From Luteibacter mycovicinus (lineage in GTDB: Bacteria; Pseudomonadota; Gammaproteobacteria; Xanthomonadales; Rhodanobacteraceae): DNA of 64,000 nt. The stretch is taken from assembly GCF_000745235.1 (NCBI RefSeq), contig NZ_JQNL01000001.1:3156001-3220000 (forward strand), given 5' to 3'. The translations under genes were made by a program, and so were the position numbers. Below are positions 24,344 through 33,932 of this stretch, piece by piece. The number at the start of each line of letters is the position of its first letter. The stretch's first letter is position 1. The notes beneath the pieces were generated by a model. It had not been told where the DNA came from and ran no database searches. It saw nothing but the letters and a program-made list of their open reading frames with translations.

Positions 24344-25324
24344 TCAGGAGGCGGCGAGCGTGCGCTGGGCGGCTTCGACGATGCGTTCGACGCTGGGCAG
24401 GTACTTCATTTCCAGGCGGAACAGCGGGATGTGGGTATCGAAGCCGGTGACGCGTTCGACCGGCGCGAGCAGGCTGTACAGGCATTCCTCGGACAGACGG
24501 GCGGCGATCTCCGCACCGAAACCGGCCGTCTTCGGAGCCTCGTGCACGATGACGCAGCGGCCGGTCCTGCCGACCGACTCGGCAATCGTGTCGAAGTCCA
24601 GCGGGGTCAGCGTGGCGACGTCGATGACTTCGGCGCTGATGCCCTGCTGCGCGAGTTCGTCGGCGGCCTCGAGGCATTCCTTGACCTGCGCGCCCCAGGT
24701 GACCAGCGTGACGTCGGTGCCGTCACGCAGCACGAAGCACACGTCGAGCGGCAGCGCTTCGCCGTCATCGGGCACTTCTTCCTTGTACTGGCGATAGATG
24801 CGCTTGGGCTCGAAGAAGATCACCGGATCCGGATCGCGGATGGCGGCGAGCAGCAGGCCGTAGGCACGCGCCGGGGACGACGGCATGACTACGCGCAGGC
24901 CGGGGATGTTGGTGAACAGGTGCTCGTTGGCCTCGGAGTGATGCTCCGGCGCACGAATGCCGCCGCCCCAGGGGGCGCGCCACACAGCCGGCACGGTCAT
25001 GCGACCGCGGGTGCGGTTGCGCATGCGCGCGGCGTGGCAGGCGATGTGCTCCATCATCGGGTAGATGAAGCCTTCGAACTGCGCCTCGGCGACCGGCTTC
25101 ATGCCCTGCACGGCCAGGCCGATGGTCAGGCCGGCAATGGTGCCTTCGTCCAGCGGCGTGTCGATGACGCGCTCTTCGCCGAACTGTTCCTGCAGGCCCT
25201 GGGTGGCGCGGAACACGCCGCCGTTGACGCCGACGTCCTCACCGAGCACCACGACGCTTTCGTCGTTGCGCATTTCGTAGGCGAGCGCCTGGGTCACTGC
25301 TTCGATCAGAGTGATTTGTGCCAT
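24344..25324 (-). CDS. 2-oxoisovalerate (branched-chain) dehydrogenase E1 beta subunit
   Basis: 326 residues. Pyrimidine-binding and C-terminal transketolase-like domains: TLIEAVTQALAYEMRNDESV, GEDVGVNGGVFRATQGLQ, DTPLDEGTIAGLTIGLAVQG and MMEHIACHAARMRNRT, then GGGIRAPEHHSEANEHLFT with conserved His residues. The sequence is closer to branched-chain (BkdB/PdhB-type) E1beta than to pyruvate dehydrogenase AceE. It forms an alpha2beta2 E1 with the upstream subunit and decarboxylates branched-chain 2-oxoacids with thiamine diphosphate. 13 bp from E2 and 12 bp from E1alpha, so one operon. Confidence 0.9.
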   Translation of the reverse strand: MAQITLIEAVTQALAYEMRNDESVVVLGEDVGVNGGVFRATQGLQEQFGEERVIDTPLDEGTIAGLTIGLAVQGMKPVAEAQFEGFIYPMMEHIACHAARMRNRTRGRMTVPAVWRAPWGGGIRAPEHHSEANEHLFTNIPGLRVVMPSSPARAYGLLLAAIRDPDPVIFFEPKRIYRQYKEEVPDDGEALPLDVCFVLRDGTDVTLVTWGAQVKECLEAADELAQQGISAEVIDVATLTPLDFDTIAESVGRTGRCVIVHEAPKTAGFGAEIAARLSEECLYSLLAPVERVTGFDTHIPLFRLEMKYLPSVERIVEAAQRTLAAS

Positions 25325-25336
25325 GGGAAGAGATCC

Positions 25337-26416
25337 TTACGACTTGCGATCGAGGGAAGCGACGTAGTCACGCTGCGCTTCGAGGTCGGCCGGGACTTCG
25401 GCGTACAGATAGTCGAACATCGCCGTGGCCGGCTGGTTCTTCGTCTCCAGGTACGCGTTGACCTCGTTGTCCATCCAGTCATCGCACTCGGCCTTCCAGG
25501 CCTCTTCCTTCGCGTCGTCCCACTTGCCCTTGGCTTCGAGCCACTTGCGCAGGCGCGGCACGGGGTCGCGCTCCCAGGCGTCCTTCACTTCCTGCTCGCC
25601 GCGGTAGCGACGGGCGTCGTCGGCGGTGGTGTGGTCGCCGAGGCGGTAGGTCACCGCTTCGATCACGCTGCCACCCTGGCCGGAACGGGCGCGCTCGAGC
25701 GCGTCTTCCATCGCCTTGCGCACGGCGATGATGTCGTTCCCGTCCACCTGGATGCAGAACAGGCCGGCCGCGATGCCCTTCTGGGCCAGTGTGCCGGAAC
25801 CGCTCTGGATGCGGCGCGGGACCGAGATGGCCCACTGGTTGTTCACGATGACGGCGACCAGCGGCAGGTTCTGCGCACCGGTGACGTTGATCGCGCCGTA
25901 GAAGTCGCCCTTGGACGAACCGCCGTCACCGATCGTGCAGACCGCCACGCGCGGTTCCTTGCGGATCTTGAAGGCGAGCGCCGAACCGGCGGCGTGCAGG
26001 CACTGCGTACCGATGGGCACGCACCAGGCGAAGTCGTGCGCGGGGGCATCGGCGAAGTCGTTGCCACGCTCGTCGCCACCCCAGTAGGTGTAGACCTCGC
26101 GCGGCTTGACGCCGCGATACAGCTGCGCGCCGTATTCGCGGTAGGACACCGCGAGGGAGTCTTCGCGGCGCATGGCGCTGCCGATACCGACGTGCGCGGC
26201 CTCGTGACCGAGGCACGACGCGTAGGTACCGAGCTTGCCGGTGCGCTGCAGCGCGATCGACTTGGCGTCGAAGACGCGTGTGGAGACCATCAGCTTGTAG
26301 AGCTCGACCATATGGTCGAGATCCTTTGCGAATTCAGGGAGTTCCTTACCGGTTTCCTTGCCATCCTGGTCAAGGTACTGCAGGTATTCGATTTCGAACT
26401 TGGCGGCGACGGACAC
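25337..26416 (-). CDS. 2-oxoisovalerate (branched-chain) dehydrogenase E1 alpha subunit
   Basis: 359 residues from GTG 26416 (VSVAAKFEIEYLQYLDQDG), chosen because GGGAG lies just upstream; the frame runs on but is not family-like. Thiamine diphosphate motif GDGGSSKGDFYGAINVTGAQ NLP ending in NNQWAISVP, plus SVIEAVTYRLGDHTTADDA with the phosphorylation-loop region, and GTYASCLGHEAAHVGIGSAM. First gene of the E1alpha-E1beta-E2 operon; no E3 (lipoamide dehydrogenase) gene is present in the window, so the complex must use one from elsewhere. Physiologically linked to valine, leucine and isoleucine breakdown or branched fatty-acid primer supply. Confidence 0.9.
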   Translation of the reverse strand: MSVAAKFEIEYLQYLDQDGKETGKELPEFAKDLDHMVELYKLMVSTRVFDAKSIALQRTGKLGTYASCLGHEAAHVGIGSAMRREDSLAVSYREYGAQLYRGVKPREVYTYWGGDERGNDFADAPAHDFAWCVPIGTQCLHAAGSALAFKIRKEPRVAVCTIGDGGSSKGDFYGAINVTGAQNLPLVAVIVNNQWAISVPRRIQSGSGTLAQKGIAAGLFCIQVDGNDIIAVRKAMEDALERARSGQGGSVIEAVTYRLGDHTTADDARRYRGEQEVKDAWERDPVPRLRKWLEAKGKWDDAKEEAWKAECDDWMDNEVNAYLETKNQPATAMFDYLYAEVPADLEAQRDYVASLDRKS

Positions 26417-26645
26417 GACTCGCTCCCAGGGGAAGGTTAGAAACGACACGCACGAGTGGGGAAGCGGACGGCCCATCCAGCGGGGCACGAGCGGCTTTTC
26501 GATCATTGCGAGCCGGACTAGATATCAGGGGTATTATCACCCGGCAAGGCACGGCGCAGCATGAGACCGGCCGTCGCAGCCCCGGAATGGCGGCGCGGCG
26601 CGGGTTTCAGGGCTTCCAAACCCCTTTTTGCGAATCGACTCACCC

Positions 26646-27494
26646 ATGACCAATCCTCAGCGCGACCTCGAACCGGGCATCCGCACCGACCTCGACGGGC
26701 GCCTCACGTATGGCGACTACCTGCGACTGGACAAGGTGCTGTCCGCGCAGGAGCCCCGCAGCAACCCGCCCCAGCATGACGAGATGCTCTTCATCATCCA
26801 GCACCAGACCTCGGAGCTCTGGCTGAAACTGCTGATCCACGAGCTGGACGCGGCGCTGGTGCATCTCCGCATGGACGACGTCGACCGCGCGTTGAAAATC
26901 CTTGCCCGTGTCAAACATATCCAGCACCAGCTCTACGAGCAGTGGGGCGTGCTCGAAACACTGACACCCACGGAGTATCTGCAGTTCCGCGACGTGCTCG
27001 GTCCGTCCTCCGGATTCCAGTCGCTGCAGTACCGCATCGTCGAATTCGTGCTGGGCAACAAACACGCCGACATGCTGCGCGTGTTCGAGCACGATCCGCT
27101 TGCCCACGAGCGCCTCAGGGCCACTTTCGAAGCACCTGGGCTTTACGACGAATACCTGCGGTTCCTCGCACGCCGCGGGCACGCGGTGCCGTCGAGCGTG
27201 CTGCAACGCGATACCAGCCAGCCGTGGCAGCGCGAACCCGCCTTGCTGCCGGTCTTCAAGCGCATCTACGAAAACACCGCCAGCCACTGGCCTGAGTACC
27301 ATCTCAGTGAGCAACTCGTGGATATCGAGGAATCGTTCCAGCTCTGGCGCTTCCGCCACATGAAAACCGTGGAGCGCATCATCGGCTTCCGCACCGGCAC
27401 CGGCGGTTCCTCCGGCGTGGCTTTCCTGCGCAAGGCGCTCGAGCAGAGCTTCTTCCCCGAGCTGATCGAAGTACGCACCATCCTGGGCACCTGA
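26646..27494 (+). CDS. kynA: Tryptophan 2,3-dioxygenase
   Basis: 282 residues from ATG 26646. Haem enzyme that opens the indole ring of L-tryptophan to N-formylkynurenine, the first step of the kynurenine route. Family signatures: [36 protein letters not shown] (with the acid-base His), [25 protein letters not shown], and the haem-ligand region [24 protein letters not shown]. It is divergent from the E1alpha gene. No kynureninase or formamidase gene is nearby. Confidence 0.94.
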   Translation: MTNPQRDLEPGIRTDLDGRLTYGDYLRLDKVLSAQEPRSNPPQHDEMLFIIQHQTSELWLKLLIHELDAALVHLRMDDVDRALKILARVKHIQHQLYEQWGVLETLTPTEYLQFRDVLGPSSGFQSLQYRIVEFVLGNKHADMLRVFEHDPLAHERLRATFEAPGLYDEYLRFLARRGHAVPSSVLQRDTSQPWQREPALLPVFKRIYENTASHWPEYHLSEQLVDIEESFQLWRFRHMKTVERIIGFRTGTGGSSGVAFLRKALEQSFFPELIEVRTILGT

Positions 27495-27564
27495 CATTTG
27501 ACGTTCCCGCCCGGTCCAGCTAAACACCCTTGATCGATCGACCGATCCATCGCCAAGGGAAGCC

Positions 27565-29073
27565 ATGACACCGACCGCCCCAAGCCAGACACGGCCCGTG
27601 CCCGACTATCCGCAGACCCTGGGGCATCCGCGCCCCTTGTGGATGCTGTTCATGACCGAATTCTGGGAGCGCTTCGCTTTCTACGGCATGCGCTGGGCGC
27701 TGACGCTGTACATCGTGGCCGAATTCTTCAAGGGCGATGCATCGGGGCAGGGCTACGCCAGCCGAACCTACGGCGCGTACCTCGCGCTGGTCTACGCGTC
27801 GGCCATCTTCGGCGGCTGGGTCGCCGACCGCATCCTCGGTTACCAGCGCTCGATCCTCGTCGGCGCCGCCGTGATGGGCGCGGGCCTGTTCATGGTGATG
27901 GTGCCGAACCAGCAGGTGTTCCTCGCCGGTCTGGCCACGGTGATCGTGGGCAACGGTCTGTTCAAACCGAACATTTCTTCGCTGGTCGGCCAGATCTACC
28001 CGCAGGGCGATGACCGCCGCGATCGCGGCTTCACCATCTTCTACATGGGCATCAACATGGGCGGCTTCCTCGCCCCGCTGATCACCGGCTGGATCGCCTC
28101 GGTGATGAGCAACACGCCGTTGCAGGACAACTACCGCGCCGTCTTCGCCTCCACCGGCGTCGGCATGGTGATCTGCTTTATCTGGTTCCTCATCGGCAAG
28201 AAACAGCTCAAGGGCGTCGGCGTGCCGCCGCCGGAGCGCCACGAGGGCAAGAGCCTGATCGCCGTGATCGTCGGCATCCTCGTCGCCATTCCGCTGGTCT
28301 ACCTGCTGATGGCCAAGGCGGGCGCGATCTTCATCGCGTGGCTGCTCGGCGTGCTCTTCATCGGCGTGGCCGCGATGCTGGTCGTCGAGGCCGTCCGGCA
28401 CGACCGCATCCAGATCCACCGCGTCATCGCCATGCTGCTGCTGTTCGCCTTCAACGTGCTGTTCTGGATGTTCTTCGAACAGGCCGGCAGCTCGTTCAAC
28501 TTCCTCGCGCAGAACATCGTCGATCGTCACATGTTCGGCGGCTGGGAATTTCCCACCGGCTGGTTCCAGTCGGTGAACTCGGCGGCGATCCTGGTCTTTG
28601 CGCCCATCGTGGCGCTGGCCTGGGGCTGGTCGGCACGGCACCGCAAGGAACCGTCGATCCCGCGCAAGTTCGGCCTCGGCCTCATGTTCAACGCACTGGG
28701 TTTCCTGGTGCTGATGTACGCGCTGAGCGCGCTCGTCGGTGCGGACAACCTGATCCCGTTCTGGCCGCTGGCGCTGTGCTACGTCATGCAGACCATCGGC
28801 GAGCTGTGCCTTTCACCGATCGGCCTGTCGATGGTGACCAAGCTGGCGCCGCTGCGCGTGGTCGGCCTGGCGATGGGTGGGTGGTTCCTGTCCACGGCGA
28901 TCGGCAACAACCTGTCCGGCCTGCTGGCGGGTCATATCAGCGGCGAGACAGGGATGACCGTGGGCTCCGCGCTGAGCGGGTTCACCTTCAGCTTCGAGCT
29001 CTTGATCGGGGCGGGCATCGTGTTGTTCGTGATCGCACCGCTGATCAACCGGTTGATGCACGGGGTGAAATGA
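27565..29073 (+). CDS. POT-family peptide:proton symporter
   Basis: 502 residues with about 14 membrane helices. The family signature is present: FMTEFWERFAFYGMRWALTL (ExxER-type proton site), GGWVADRILGYQRSILVGA, GNGLFKPNISSLVGQIYP and DRGFTIFYMGINMGGFLAP. The C-terminal half keeps FWMFFEQAGSSFNF and GELCLSPIGLSMVTKLAP. Imports di- and tripeptides across the inner membrane. A perfect hairpin begins in its stop codon. It stands between kynA and a divergent MarR gene. Confidence 0.92.
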   Translation: MTPTAPSQTRPVPDYPQTLGHPRPLWMLFMTEFWERFAFYGMRWALTLYIVAEFFKGDASGQGYASRTYGAYLALVYASAIFGGWVADRILGYQRSILVGAAVMGAGLFMVMVPNQQVFLAGLATVIVGNGLFKPNISSLVGQIYPQGDDRRDRGFTIFYMGINMGGFLAPLITGWIASVMSNTPLQDNYRAVFASTGVGMVICFIWFLIGKKQLKGVGVPPPERHEGKSLIAVIVGILVAIPLVYLLMAKAGAIFIAWLLGVLFIGVAAMLVVEAVRHDRIQIHRVIAMLLLFAFNVLFWMFFEQAGSSFNFLAQNIVDRHMFGGWEFPTGWFQSVNSAAILVFAPIVALAWGWSARHRKEPSIPRKFGLGLMFNALGFLVLMYALSALVGADNLIPFWPLALCYVMQTIGELCLSPIGLSMVTKLAPLRVVGLAMGGWFLSTAIGNNLSGLLAGHISGETGMTVGSALSGFTFSFELLIGAGIVLFVIAPLINRLMHGVK

Positions 29074-29105
29074 CACGAGGCGTCGTTTCACGACGCCTCG
29101 TGTCA
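29071..29105 (+). terminator. Hairpin overlapping the stop codon of the peptide transporter
   Basis: TGACACGAGGCGTCG, loop TTTCA, CGACGCCTCGTGTCA: a perfect 15-bp stem starting with the TGA stop. No T-run follows, so it is a terminator-like or mRNA-protecting hairpin rather than a textbook intrinsic terminator. Confidence 0.5.
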
Positions 29106-29187
29106 CTGTAGGAGCGCGCCTTGCGCGCGATTCGGTAATGCCGCCACCTCGCATCACCGAATCGCGCGCGGGGCGCGCTCCTACGTA
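29106..29187. repeat. REP-like inverted pair (BIME-like)
   Basis: TGTAGGAGCGCGCCTTGCGC GCGATTCGGT and, 20 bp on, its inverse ACCGAATCGCGCGCGGGGCG CGCTCCTACG. The arms match over about 29 bases with a few differences. Located between convergent genes. Confidence 0.85.
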
Positions 29188-29205
29188 AGCGGTCGCGGTG
29201 TGGTT

Positions 29206-29661
29206 TTACCGCGCCGTGTCGAGAAGCTTGTCCAGAATGCTGTTGAGCTGGGCCCTCTCGCCCTCGTCCAGCTTCGCGAGCAACTCCCGCTCATGCGCCC
29301 GCGCCATCGGCGCGACCTCGTCATGAATCGCCCATCCGGCCTCGGACAGCTGCAGCACGGACCGGCGCTTGTCCCCGTCATGGGTGCCCCGATCCACGCG
29401 CCCCTTCTCGACCAGCCGCGCCACGGCCCGGCTTACGGCGACCTTGTCCATGGCCGTCCGCTCGACCACCTCCCGCGCCGAAATCTCGGGGAACCGGGCC
29501 AGAATCGTCATCACGCGCCATTCGGTCATGCTGAGCTGGAACCGGTCCTCGTACTCCGCGGCGATCGACTGGCTCACCGTGTTCGACAGGATCGACAGGC
29601 GGTAGGGCAGGAAGTGCTCCAGTTCCAGGGGGGCATGGGCGGGCACGGGTTCAAAGGTCAT
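29206..29661 (-). CDS. MarR-family regulator, likely of the tyrosine degradation genes
   Basis: 151 residues. MarR winged helix: LSMTEWRVMTILARFPEISA REVVERTAMDKVAVSRAVAR LVEKGRVDR (HTH), then the wing GDKRRSVLQLSEAG. Start at ATG 29661. It is divergent from hppD with 89 bp between the two starts, and in several proteobacteria a MarR-type protein (HmgR/HpdR-like) next to hppD controls homogentisate genes. Control of hppD-hmgA-fahA is therefore likely but inferred; no operator palindrome was identified with certainty. Confidence 0.85.
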   Translation of the reverse strand: MTFEPVPAHAPLELEHFLPYRLSILSNTVSQSIAAEYEDRFQLSMTEWRVMTILARFPEISAREVVERTAMDKVAVSRAVARLVEKGRVDRGTHDGDKRRSVLQLSEAGWAIHDEVAPMARAHERELLAKLDEGERAQLNSILDKLLDTAR

Positions 29662-29750
29662 TGCTGCGCTGATCCTTGCAAATGGTTACAAGTGAAACTA
29701 TAAGGTGCGAGTCGACGGCGTAAGCCGTGCCCAAGCCAGGAGTATCGCCC

Positions 29751-30839
29751 ATGAGCGCCCAGCCCAATATCGGTATGGAAGTCACCACCTTCGAAAACCC
29801 GCAGGGTGTCGATGGCTTCGAGTTCGTCGAGTTCGCCGCGCCCGACAGCGCGCTGCTGCACACGCTGTTTCCGAAGCTTGGCTTTACGGCCGTGGCGAAG
29901 CACAAGACCAAGGCTATCACTCTGTATCGCCAGGGCGACTGCAATTTCCTGGTCAACGAAGAGCCGAACTCCTTCGCGTCCGATTTCGCAGCCGCGCACG
30001 GTCCGAGCGCCTGCGGCTTCGCGATCCGTTTCAACCGTCCGGCGACCGACGTGCAGGCCACCGCGCTGTCGAACGGCGCTGAGAAGATCGCGGACAAAGC
30101 CGACACGCTGGCGCTGAATGTCCCGACGATCCAGGGCATCGGTGGCTGCGCGCTGTATCTCATCGACACCTATGGCGCCAAGGGCGATGTGTTCGATTCG
30201 GAGTTCGAGTGGATTCCGGGCGTCGACCGGCACCCGAAGGGTTTCGGCCTCACGTTCATCGATCACCTGACCCACAACCTGCACTTCGGCAACATGCAGA
30301 AGTGGTCGGATTACTACGAGCGCCTGTTCAACTTCCGCGAGATCCGTTATTTCGACATCAAAGGCGCCAAGACCGGCCTGGTGTCCAAGGCGATGACCGC
30401 GCCGGACGGCATGGTCCGTATCCCGCTCAACGAGTCGTCGGACGAAAAGTCGCAGATCAACGAGTACATCCGCGAATACAACGGCGAAGGCATCCAGCAC
30501 ATCGCGCTGTTCACCGATAACATCTACGAGTCGGTGGAAGCGATGCGTGCGCAGGACGTGGCTTTCCTCGAGACCCCGGACACGTATTACGAAGTGATCG
30601 ACATCCGCGTGCCGGACCACGGTGAAGACATCCCGCGCCTGCAGAAGAACAAGCTGCTGATCGACGCCGACGACGAGACCAAGAAGAAGCTGCTGCTGCA
30701 GATCTTCACCCAGAACAACATCGGGCCGATCTTTTTCGAGATCATCCAGCGCAAGGGCAACGAAGGCTTCGGCAACGGCAACTTCAAGGCGCTGTTCGAG
30801 TCCATCGAGCGCGACCAGATGCGTCGCGGCGTACTCTAA
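29751..30839 (+). CDS. hppD: 4-hydroxyphenylpyruvate dioxygenase
   Basis: 362 residues from ATG 29751 with AGGAG 8-12 bases upstream. Fe(II) enzyme that turns 4-hydroxyphenylpyruvate into homogentisate. Two vicinal-oxygen-chelate halves: GVDGFEFVEFAAPDSALLH, then the catalytic half with FIDHLTHNLHFGNM (first His), GIQHIALFTDNIYESVEAM (second His) and FFEIIQRKGNEGFGNGNFKA LFESIERDQ (Glu ligand). First of the hppD-hmgA-fahA run for tyrosine catabolism; its product can also polymerise to pyomelanin if hmgA is lost. Confidence 0.95.
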   Translation: MSAQPNIGMEVTTFENPQGVDGFEFVEFAAPDSALLHTLFPKLGFTAVAKHKTKAITLYRQGDCNFLVNEEPNSFASDFAAAHGPSACGFAIRFNRPATDVQATALSNGAEKIADKADTLALNVPTIQGIGGCALYLIDTYGAKGDVFDSEFEWIPGVDRHPKGFGLTFIDHLTHNLHFGNMQKWSDYYERLFNFREIRYFDIKGAKTGLVSKAMTAPDGMVRIPLNESSDEKSQINEYIREYNGEGIQHIALFTDNIYESVEAMRAQDVAFLETPDTYYEVIDIRVPDHGEDIPRLQKNKLLIDADDETKKKLLLQIFTQNNIGPIFFEIIQRKGNEGFGNGNFKALFESIERDQMRRGVL

Positions 30840-30854
30840 GATCACCGTCGACAC

Positions 30855-30877
30855 GTAGGAGCGCGCCTCGCGCGCGA
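30855..30877. repeat. Single REP-like unit
   Basis: GTAGGAGCGCGCCTCGCGCG CGA between hppD and hmgA, 16 bp after the hppD stop. It can fold as a short hairpin and may uncouple hppD from hmgA expression. Confidence 0.8.
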
Positions 30878-30887
30878 CAGGACCCCG

Positions 30888-32198
30888 ATGAGCCACATCG
30901 AAGACACCCGCGCCTACCAGACCGGCTTCGGCAACGAGTTCGCCACCGAAGCGGTCGCCGGCGTGTTGCCGACCGGACAGAACTCGCCGCAACAGGTCGC
31001 TCAAGGCCTGTACGCCGAGCAGTTGTCCGGCAGCGCGTTCACCGCGCCGCGTCACCGCAACCGGCGCAGCTGGCTGTACCGGATCCGTCCCGCCGCGCAG
31101 CACTCACCGTTCTCGGCGCTGGGCCACGAGACCTTCCATAACCGGTTTCAGGAAGCGTCGGCGACACCCAACCAGATGCGTTGGGATCCGTTGCCGATGC
31201 CTTCCACCCCGACGGATTTCCTCGACGGTCTCGTCACCATGGGTGGCAACGGCGGCGCGGAAGAGCAGGCGGGTATCGGTATCCACCTTTACTGCGCCAA
31301 TCGCTCGATGGAAGGTCGTTACTTCTACGATGCCGATGGCGAGCTGCTGATCGTGCCGCAACAGGGCCGGTTGCGCATTCGCACCGAGCTGGGCGTGCTC
31401 GACGTCGCCCCGCTCGAGATCGCGGTGGTCCCGCGTGGCGTGCGTTTCCTGGTCGAGCTGCCGGACGGCGAAGCGCGTGGCTATGTCGCCGAGAACTTCG
31501 GGGCGCAGCTGCACCTTCCCGACCTCGGTCCGATCGGCGCGAACGGACTTGCCCACCCGCGTGACTTCCTCACGCCGGTGGCGTCCTACGAAGATCTCGA
31601 CGGTGATTTCGCACTGATCGCGAAGTTTCAGGGCGCGCTGTGGTCGGCCACCATCGACCACTCGCCGCTCGACGTGGTCGCGTGGCATGGCAACTACGCG
31701 CCCTACAAATACGACCTGCGCCGCTTCAACACGATCGGCTCGATCGCGGTGGATCACCCGGATCCGTCGATCTTCACGGTGCTGACCTCGGCCAGCGACA
31801 CGCCGGGCACGGCGAACATGGATTTCGTGATCTTTCCGCCGCGCTGGCTGGTGGCCGAGCACACATTCCGCCCGCCGTATTTCCATCGCAACGTGGCCAG
31901 CGAGTTCATGGGCCTGATCGATGGCGCGTACGACGCGAAGGCCGGTGGTTTCGTGCCGGGTGGGTCGAGCCTGCACAACTGCATGAGCGGCCACGGTCCG
32001 GACGCGGCGAGTTTCGAGAAGGCCTCCAACGCCGATGTCTCGCGCCCCGATCACATCACGGGCACGATGGCCTTCATGTTCGAGACCCGCAAGGTCATCC
32101 GCCCCACCCGCCAGGCGCTGGCATCCAAAGCGCTGCAGGGCGATTATTACGAATGCTGGCGCGGCCTGAAGAAACACTTCACGCCGCCGACGGTCTGA
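30888..32198 (+). CDS. hmgA: Homogentisate 1,2-dioxygenase
   Basis: 436 residues, the normal length. Fe(II) cupin enzyme that opens the homogentisate ring to maleylacetoacetate. Motifs: [13 protein letters not shown] at the start, [30 protein letters not shown], and the metal-binding stretch [31 protein letters not shown] (His, Glu), with a later conserved His in [13 protein letters not shown]. 15 bp upstream of fahA, in one transcript. Confidence 0.95.
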   Translation: MSHIEDTRAYQTGFGNEFATEAVAGVLPTGQNSPQQVAQGLYAEQLSGSAFTAPRHRNRRSWLYRIRPAAQHSPFSALGHETFHNRFQEASATPNQMRWDPLPMPSTPTDFLDGLVTMGGNGGAEEQAGIGIHLYCANRSMEGRYFYDADGELLIVPQQGRLRIRTELGVLDVAPLEIAVVPRGVRFLVELPDGEARGYVAENFGAQLHLPDLGPIGANGLAHPRDFLTPVASYEDLDGDFALIAKFQGALWSATIDHSPLDVVAWHGNYAPYKYDLRRFNTIGSIAVDHPDPSIFTVLTSASDTPGTANMDFVIFPPRWLVAEHTFRPPYFHRNVASEFMGLIDGAYDAKAGGFVPGGSSLHNCMSGHGPDAASFEKASNADVSRPDHITGTMAFMFETRKVIRPTRQALASKALQGDYYECWRGLKKHFTPPTV

Positions 32199-32213
32199 TC
32201 GCAAAGGACATCC

Positions 32214-33194
32214 ATGAAACTCGCTTCACTGAAGGAAGGCGGCCGTGACGGCACGCTGGTCGTCGTCAGTCGTGACCTAACCCGCGCCGTGAAAGCGGCG
32301 GGCATCGCGCCGACGTTGCAGGCCGCGCTCGACGACTGGAATGCCATCGCGCCGCGTCTCAATGCCTTGTCGGAAGATCTCAACGAGGGCAGGGCGACTG
32401 GTGCTTTCGATCTCGACGTGACGAAGCTCGCCGCGCCGCTGCCGCGTGCCTATGAATTCGTCGACGGCAGTGCCTATCTGCCTCACGTCGAGCGCGTCCG
32501 TCGTGCCCGTGGTGCCGAGGTGCCCGCGTCGTTCTACACCGACCCGCTGATGTATCAGGCGACCAGCGCCGGCTTTCTTGGGCCCCGCGATCCGGTCGTC
32601 GTGCCCAGCGAGGACTTCGGCATTGACCTTGAGGCCGAAGTGCTGGTCGTCACCGATGACGTGCCGATGGGCGTGACACCCGCACAGGCGGCTGGCCACA
32701 TTCAGCTGATCGGACTGGTCAACGACGTTTCGTTGCGTGGCCTGATTCCCGGCGAGCTGGCGAAGGGCTTCGGCTTTCTGCAGTCCAAGCCGCGTTCCGC
32801 GCTGTCGCCAGTGTTCGTCACGCCCGACGAGCTGGGCGACGTGTGGAAAGACGAGAAGCTGCACCTGCCGATGCGGACGTGGATCAACGGCCAATGGTTT
32901 GGTGAGGCCGAGTGCGGTGTCGATATGCAGTTCGACTTCTCTCAGCTCGTTGCTCATGTGGCAAAGACGCGCCCGTTGACCGCCGGCACGCTGGTGGGCT
33001 CGGGCACGATTGCGAATGAGGACACGGGTAAGGGCGCTTCGTGCCTTGCCGAGCAGCGTACCGTTGAGACGTTGCGCGATGGCAAGCCGACGACGCCGTT
33101 TCTTTCCTTCGGCGATACCGTGAAGATCGACATCACGGATGAGAAGGGTTTGAGCATTTTCGGCTCGATCGAACAGCGCATTCAAAAAAACTGA
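32214..33194 (+). CDS. fahA: Fumarylacetoacetate hydrolase family protein
   Basis: 326 residues. The FAH domain contains DPLMYQATSAGFLGPRDPVV VPS, FGIDLEAEVLVVTDDVPMGV (metal-binding Glu and Asp), LIGLVNDVSLRGLIPGELAK GFGFLQSKP and TLVGSGTIANED. It is the shorter bacterial form that splits fumarylacetoacetate to fumarate and acetoacetate, the last step after hppD, hmgA and maiA. Context makes the substrate nearly certain. A copy of its 3' end is found at 33933-34160. Confidence 0.92.
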   Translation: MKLASLKEGGRDGTLVVVSRDLTRAVKAAGIAPTLQAALDDWNAIAPRLNALSEDLNEGRATGAFDLDVTKLAAPLPRAYEFVDGSAYLPHVERVRRARGAEVPASFYTDPLMYQATSAGFLGPRDPVVVPSEDFGIDLEAEVLVVTDDVPMGVTPAQAAGHIQLIGLVNDVSLRGLIPGELAKGFGFLQSKPRSALSPVFVTPDELGDVWKDEKLHLPMRTWINGQWFGEAECGVDMQFDFSQLVAHVAKTRPLTAGTLVGSGTIANEDTGKGASCLAEQRTVETLRDGKPTTPFLSFGDTVKIDITDEKGLSIFGSIEQRIQKN

Positions 33195-33265
33195 CGGCCC
33201 CGCATCCGGGCGACTCATGCGTGCGTATCTATTGGTACCCCAATCACGGGGACAGAGGATCCGCC

Positions 33266-33850
33266 ATGAAAAGTCGCATGCTTGCTCGCACGCTTCACGT
33301 CGCGTTTGCCCTCACGGCCGTTTGCGGCGTGATCAATGTTGCTTTCGCCGACGACGCCATGGGGGCGCAGAAGACGGTCATGGTCGGTGGCGCCGCGATG
33401 TATCCGACGAAGAACATCGTCCAGAACGCCGTCAACTCGAAAGACCACACCACGCTGGTTGCTGCCGTGAAGGCTGCCGGGCTCGTCGATACGCTGTCGG
33501 GACCGGGTCCCTTCACTGTGTTCGCCCCAACCAACGAAGCGTTCAATGCGCTACCGGCCGGTACGGTCGATACGTTGGTCAAGCCCGAGAACAAGGCGAC
33601 GCTGACCAAGATTCTTACCTATCACGTGGTATCGGGTCGCTACACTGCGTCCGACCTTATGGCACTGATTACCAAGGGTAATGGCAAGGCGAGCCTGACC
33701 ACGGTTCAGGGCGAGCCGCTCACGGTGATGCAGTCTGGCAAGACACTCGAAGTGACCGACGCCAAGGGCGGTGTTGCGCACGTGACCATTGGCGACGTGC
33801 TGCAATCGAACGGCGTGATCCACGTTGTCGACAAGGTTCTGATGCCGTAA
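33266..33850 (+). CDS. Secreted fasciclin (FAS1) domain protein
   Basis: 194 residues from ATG 33266 with AGAGGA upstream. Signal peptide (MKSRMLARTLHVAFALTAVC GVINVAFA). One FAS1 domain: NIVQNAVNSKDHTTLVAAVK, LSGPGPFTVFAPTNEAFNAL, ILTYHVVSGRYTASDL and GDVLQSNGVIHVVDKVLMP. Such proteins are adhesion or matrix-associated in the periplasm or outside the cell. It separates fahA from its duplicated fragment and ends at a strong terminator, so it is a unit of its own. Confidence 0.9.
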   Translation: MKSRMLARTLHVAFALTAVCGVINVAFADDAMGAQKTVMVGGAAMYPTKNIVQNAVNSKDHTTLVAAVKAAGLVDTLSGPGPFTVFAPTNEAFNALPAGTVDTLVKPENKATLTKILTYHVVSGRYTASDLMALITKGNGKASLTTVQGEPLTVMQSGKTLEVTDAKGGVAHVTIGDVLQSNGVIHVVDKVLMP

Positions 33851-33863
33851 GTCAGGTATGAAA

Positions 33864-33898
33864 AAGCCCCGCACGTTTCCGTGCGGGGCTTACTTTTA
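33864..33898 (+). terminator. Intrinsic terminator after the fasciclin gene
   Basis: AAGCCCCGCACG, loop TTTC, CGTGCGGGGCTT, then TACTTTTA. Preceded by an A-run, so it may work in both directions. A near-identical copy is at 34916-34949. Confidence 0.9.
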
Positions 33899-33903
33899 GA
33901 GCA

Positions 33904-33927
33904 TCGCGCGCGGAGCGCGCTTCTACA
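33904..33927. repeat. Single REP-like unit
   Basis: TCGCGCGCGGAGCGCGCTTC TACA, a slightly diverged unit in inverse orientation, directly before the fahA fragment. Confidence 0.75.
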
Positions 33928-33932
33928 GAAAG

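Noticed and set aside
24317..26440. A 707-codon plus-strand frame across the E1alpha/E1beta genes
   Set aside because: Same GC-bias artefact, antisense to a clear operon; sequence is His/Arg/Gly-rich without motifs.
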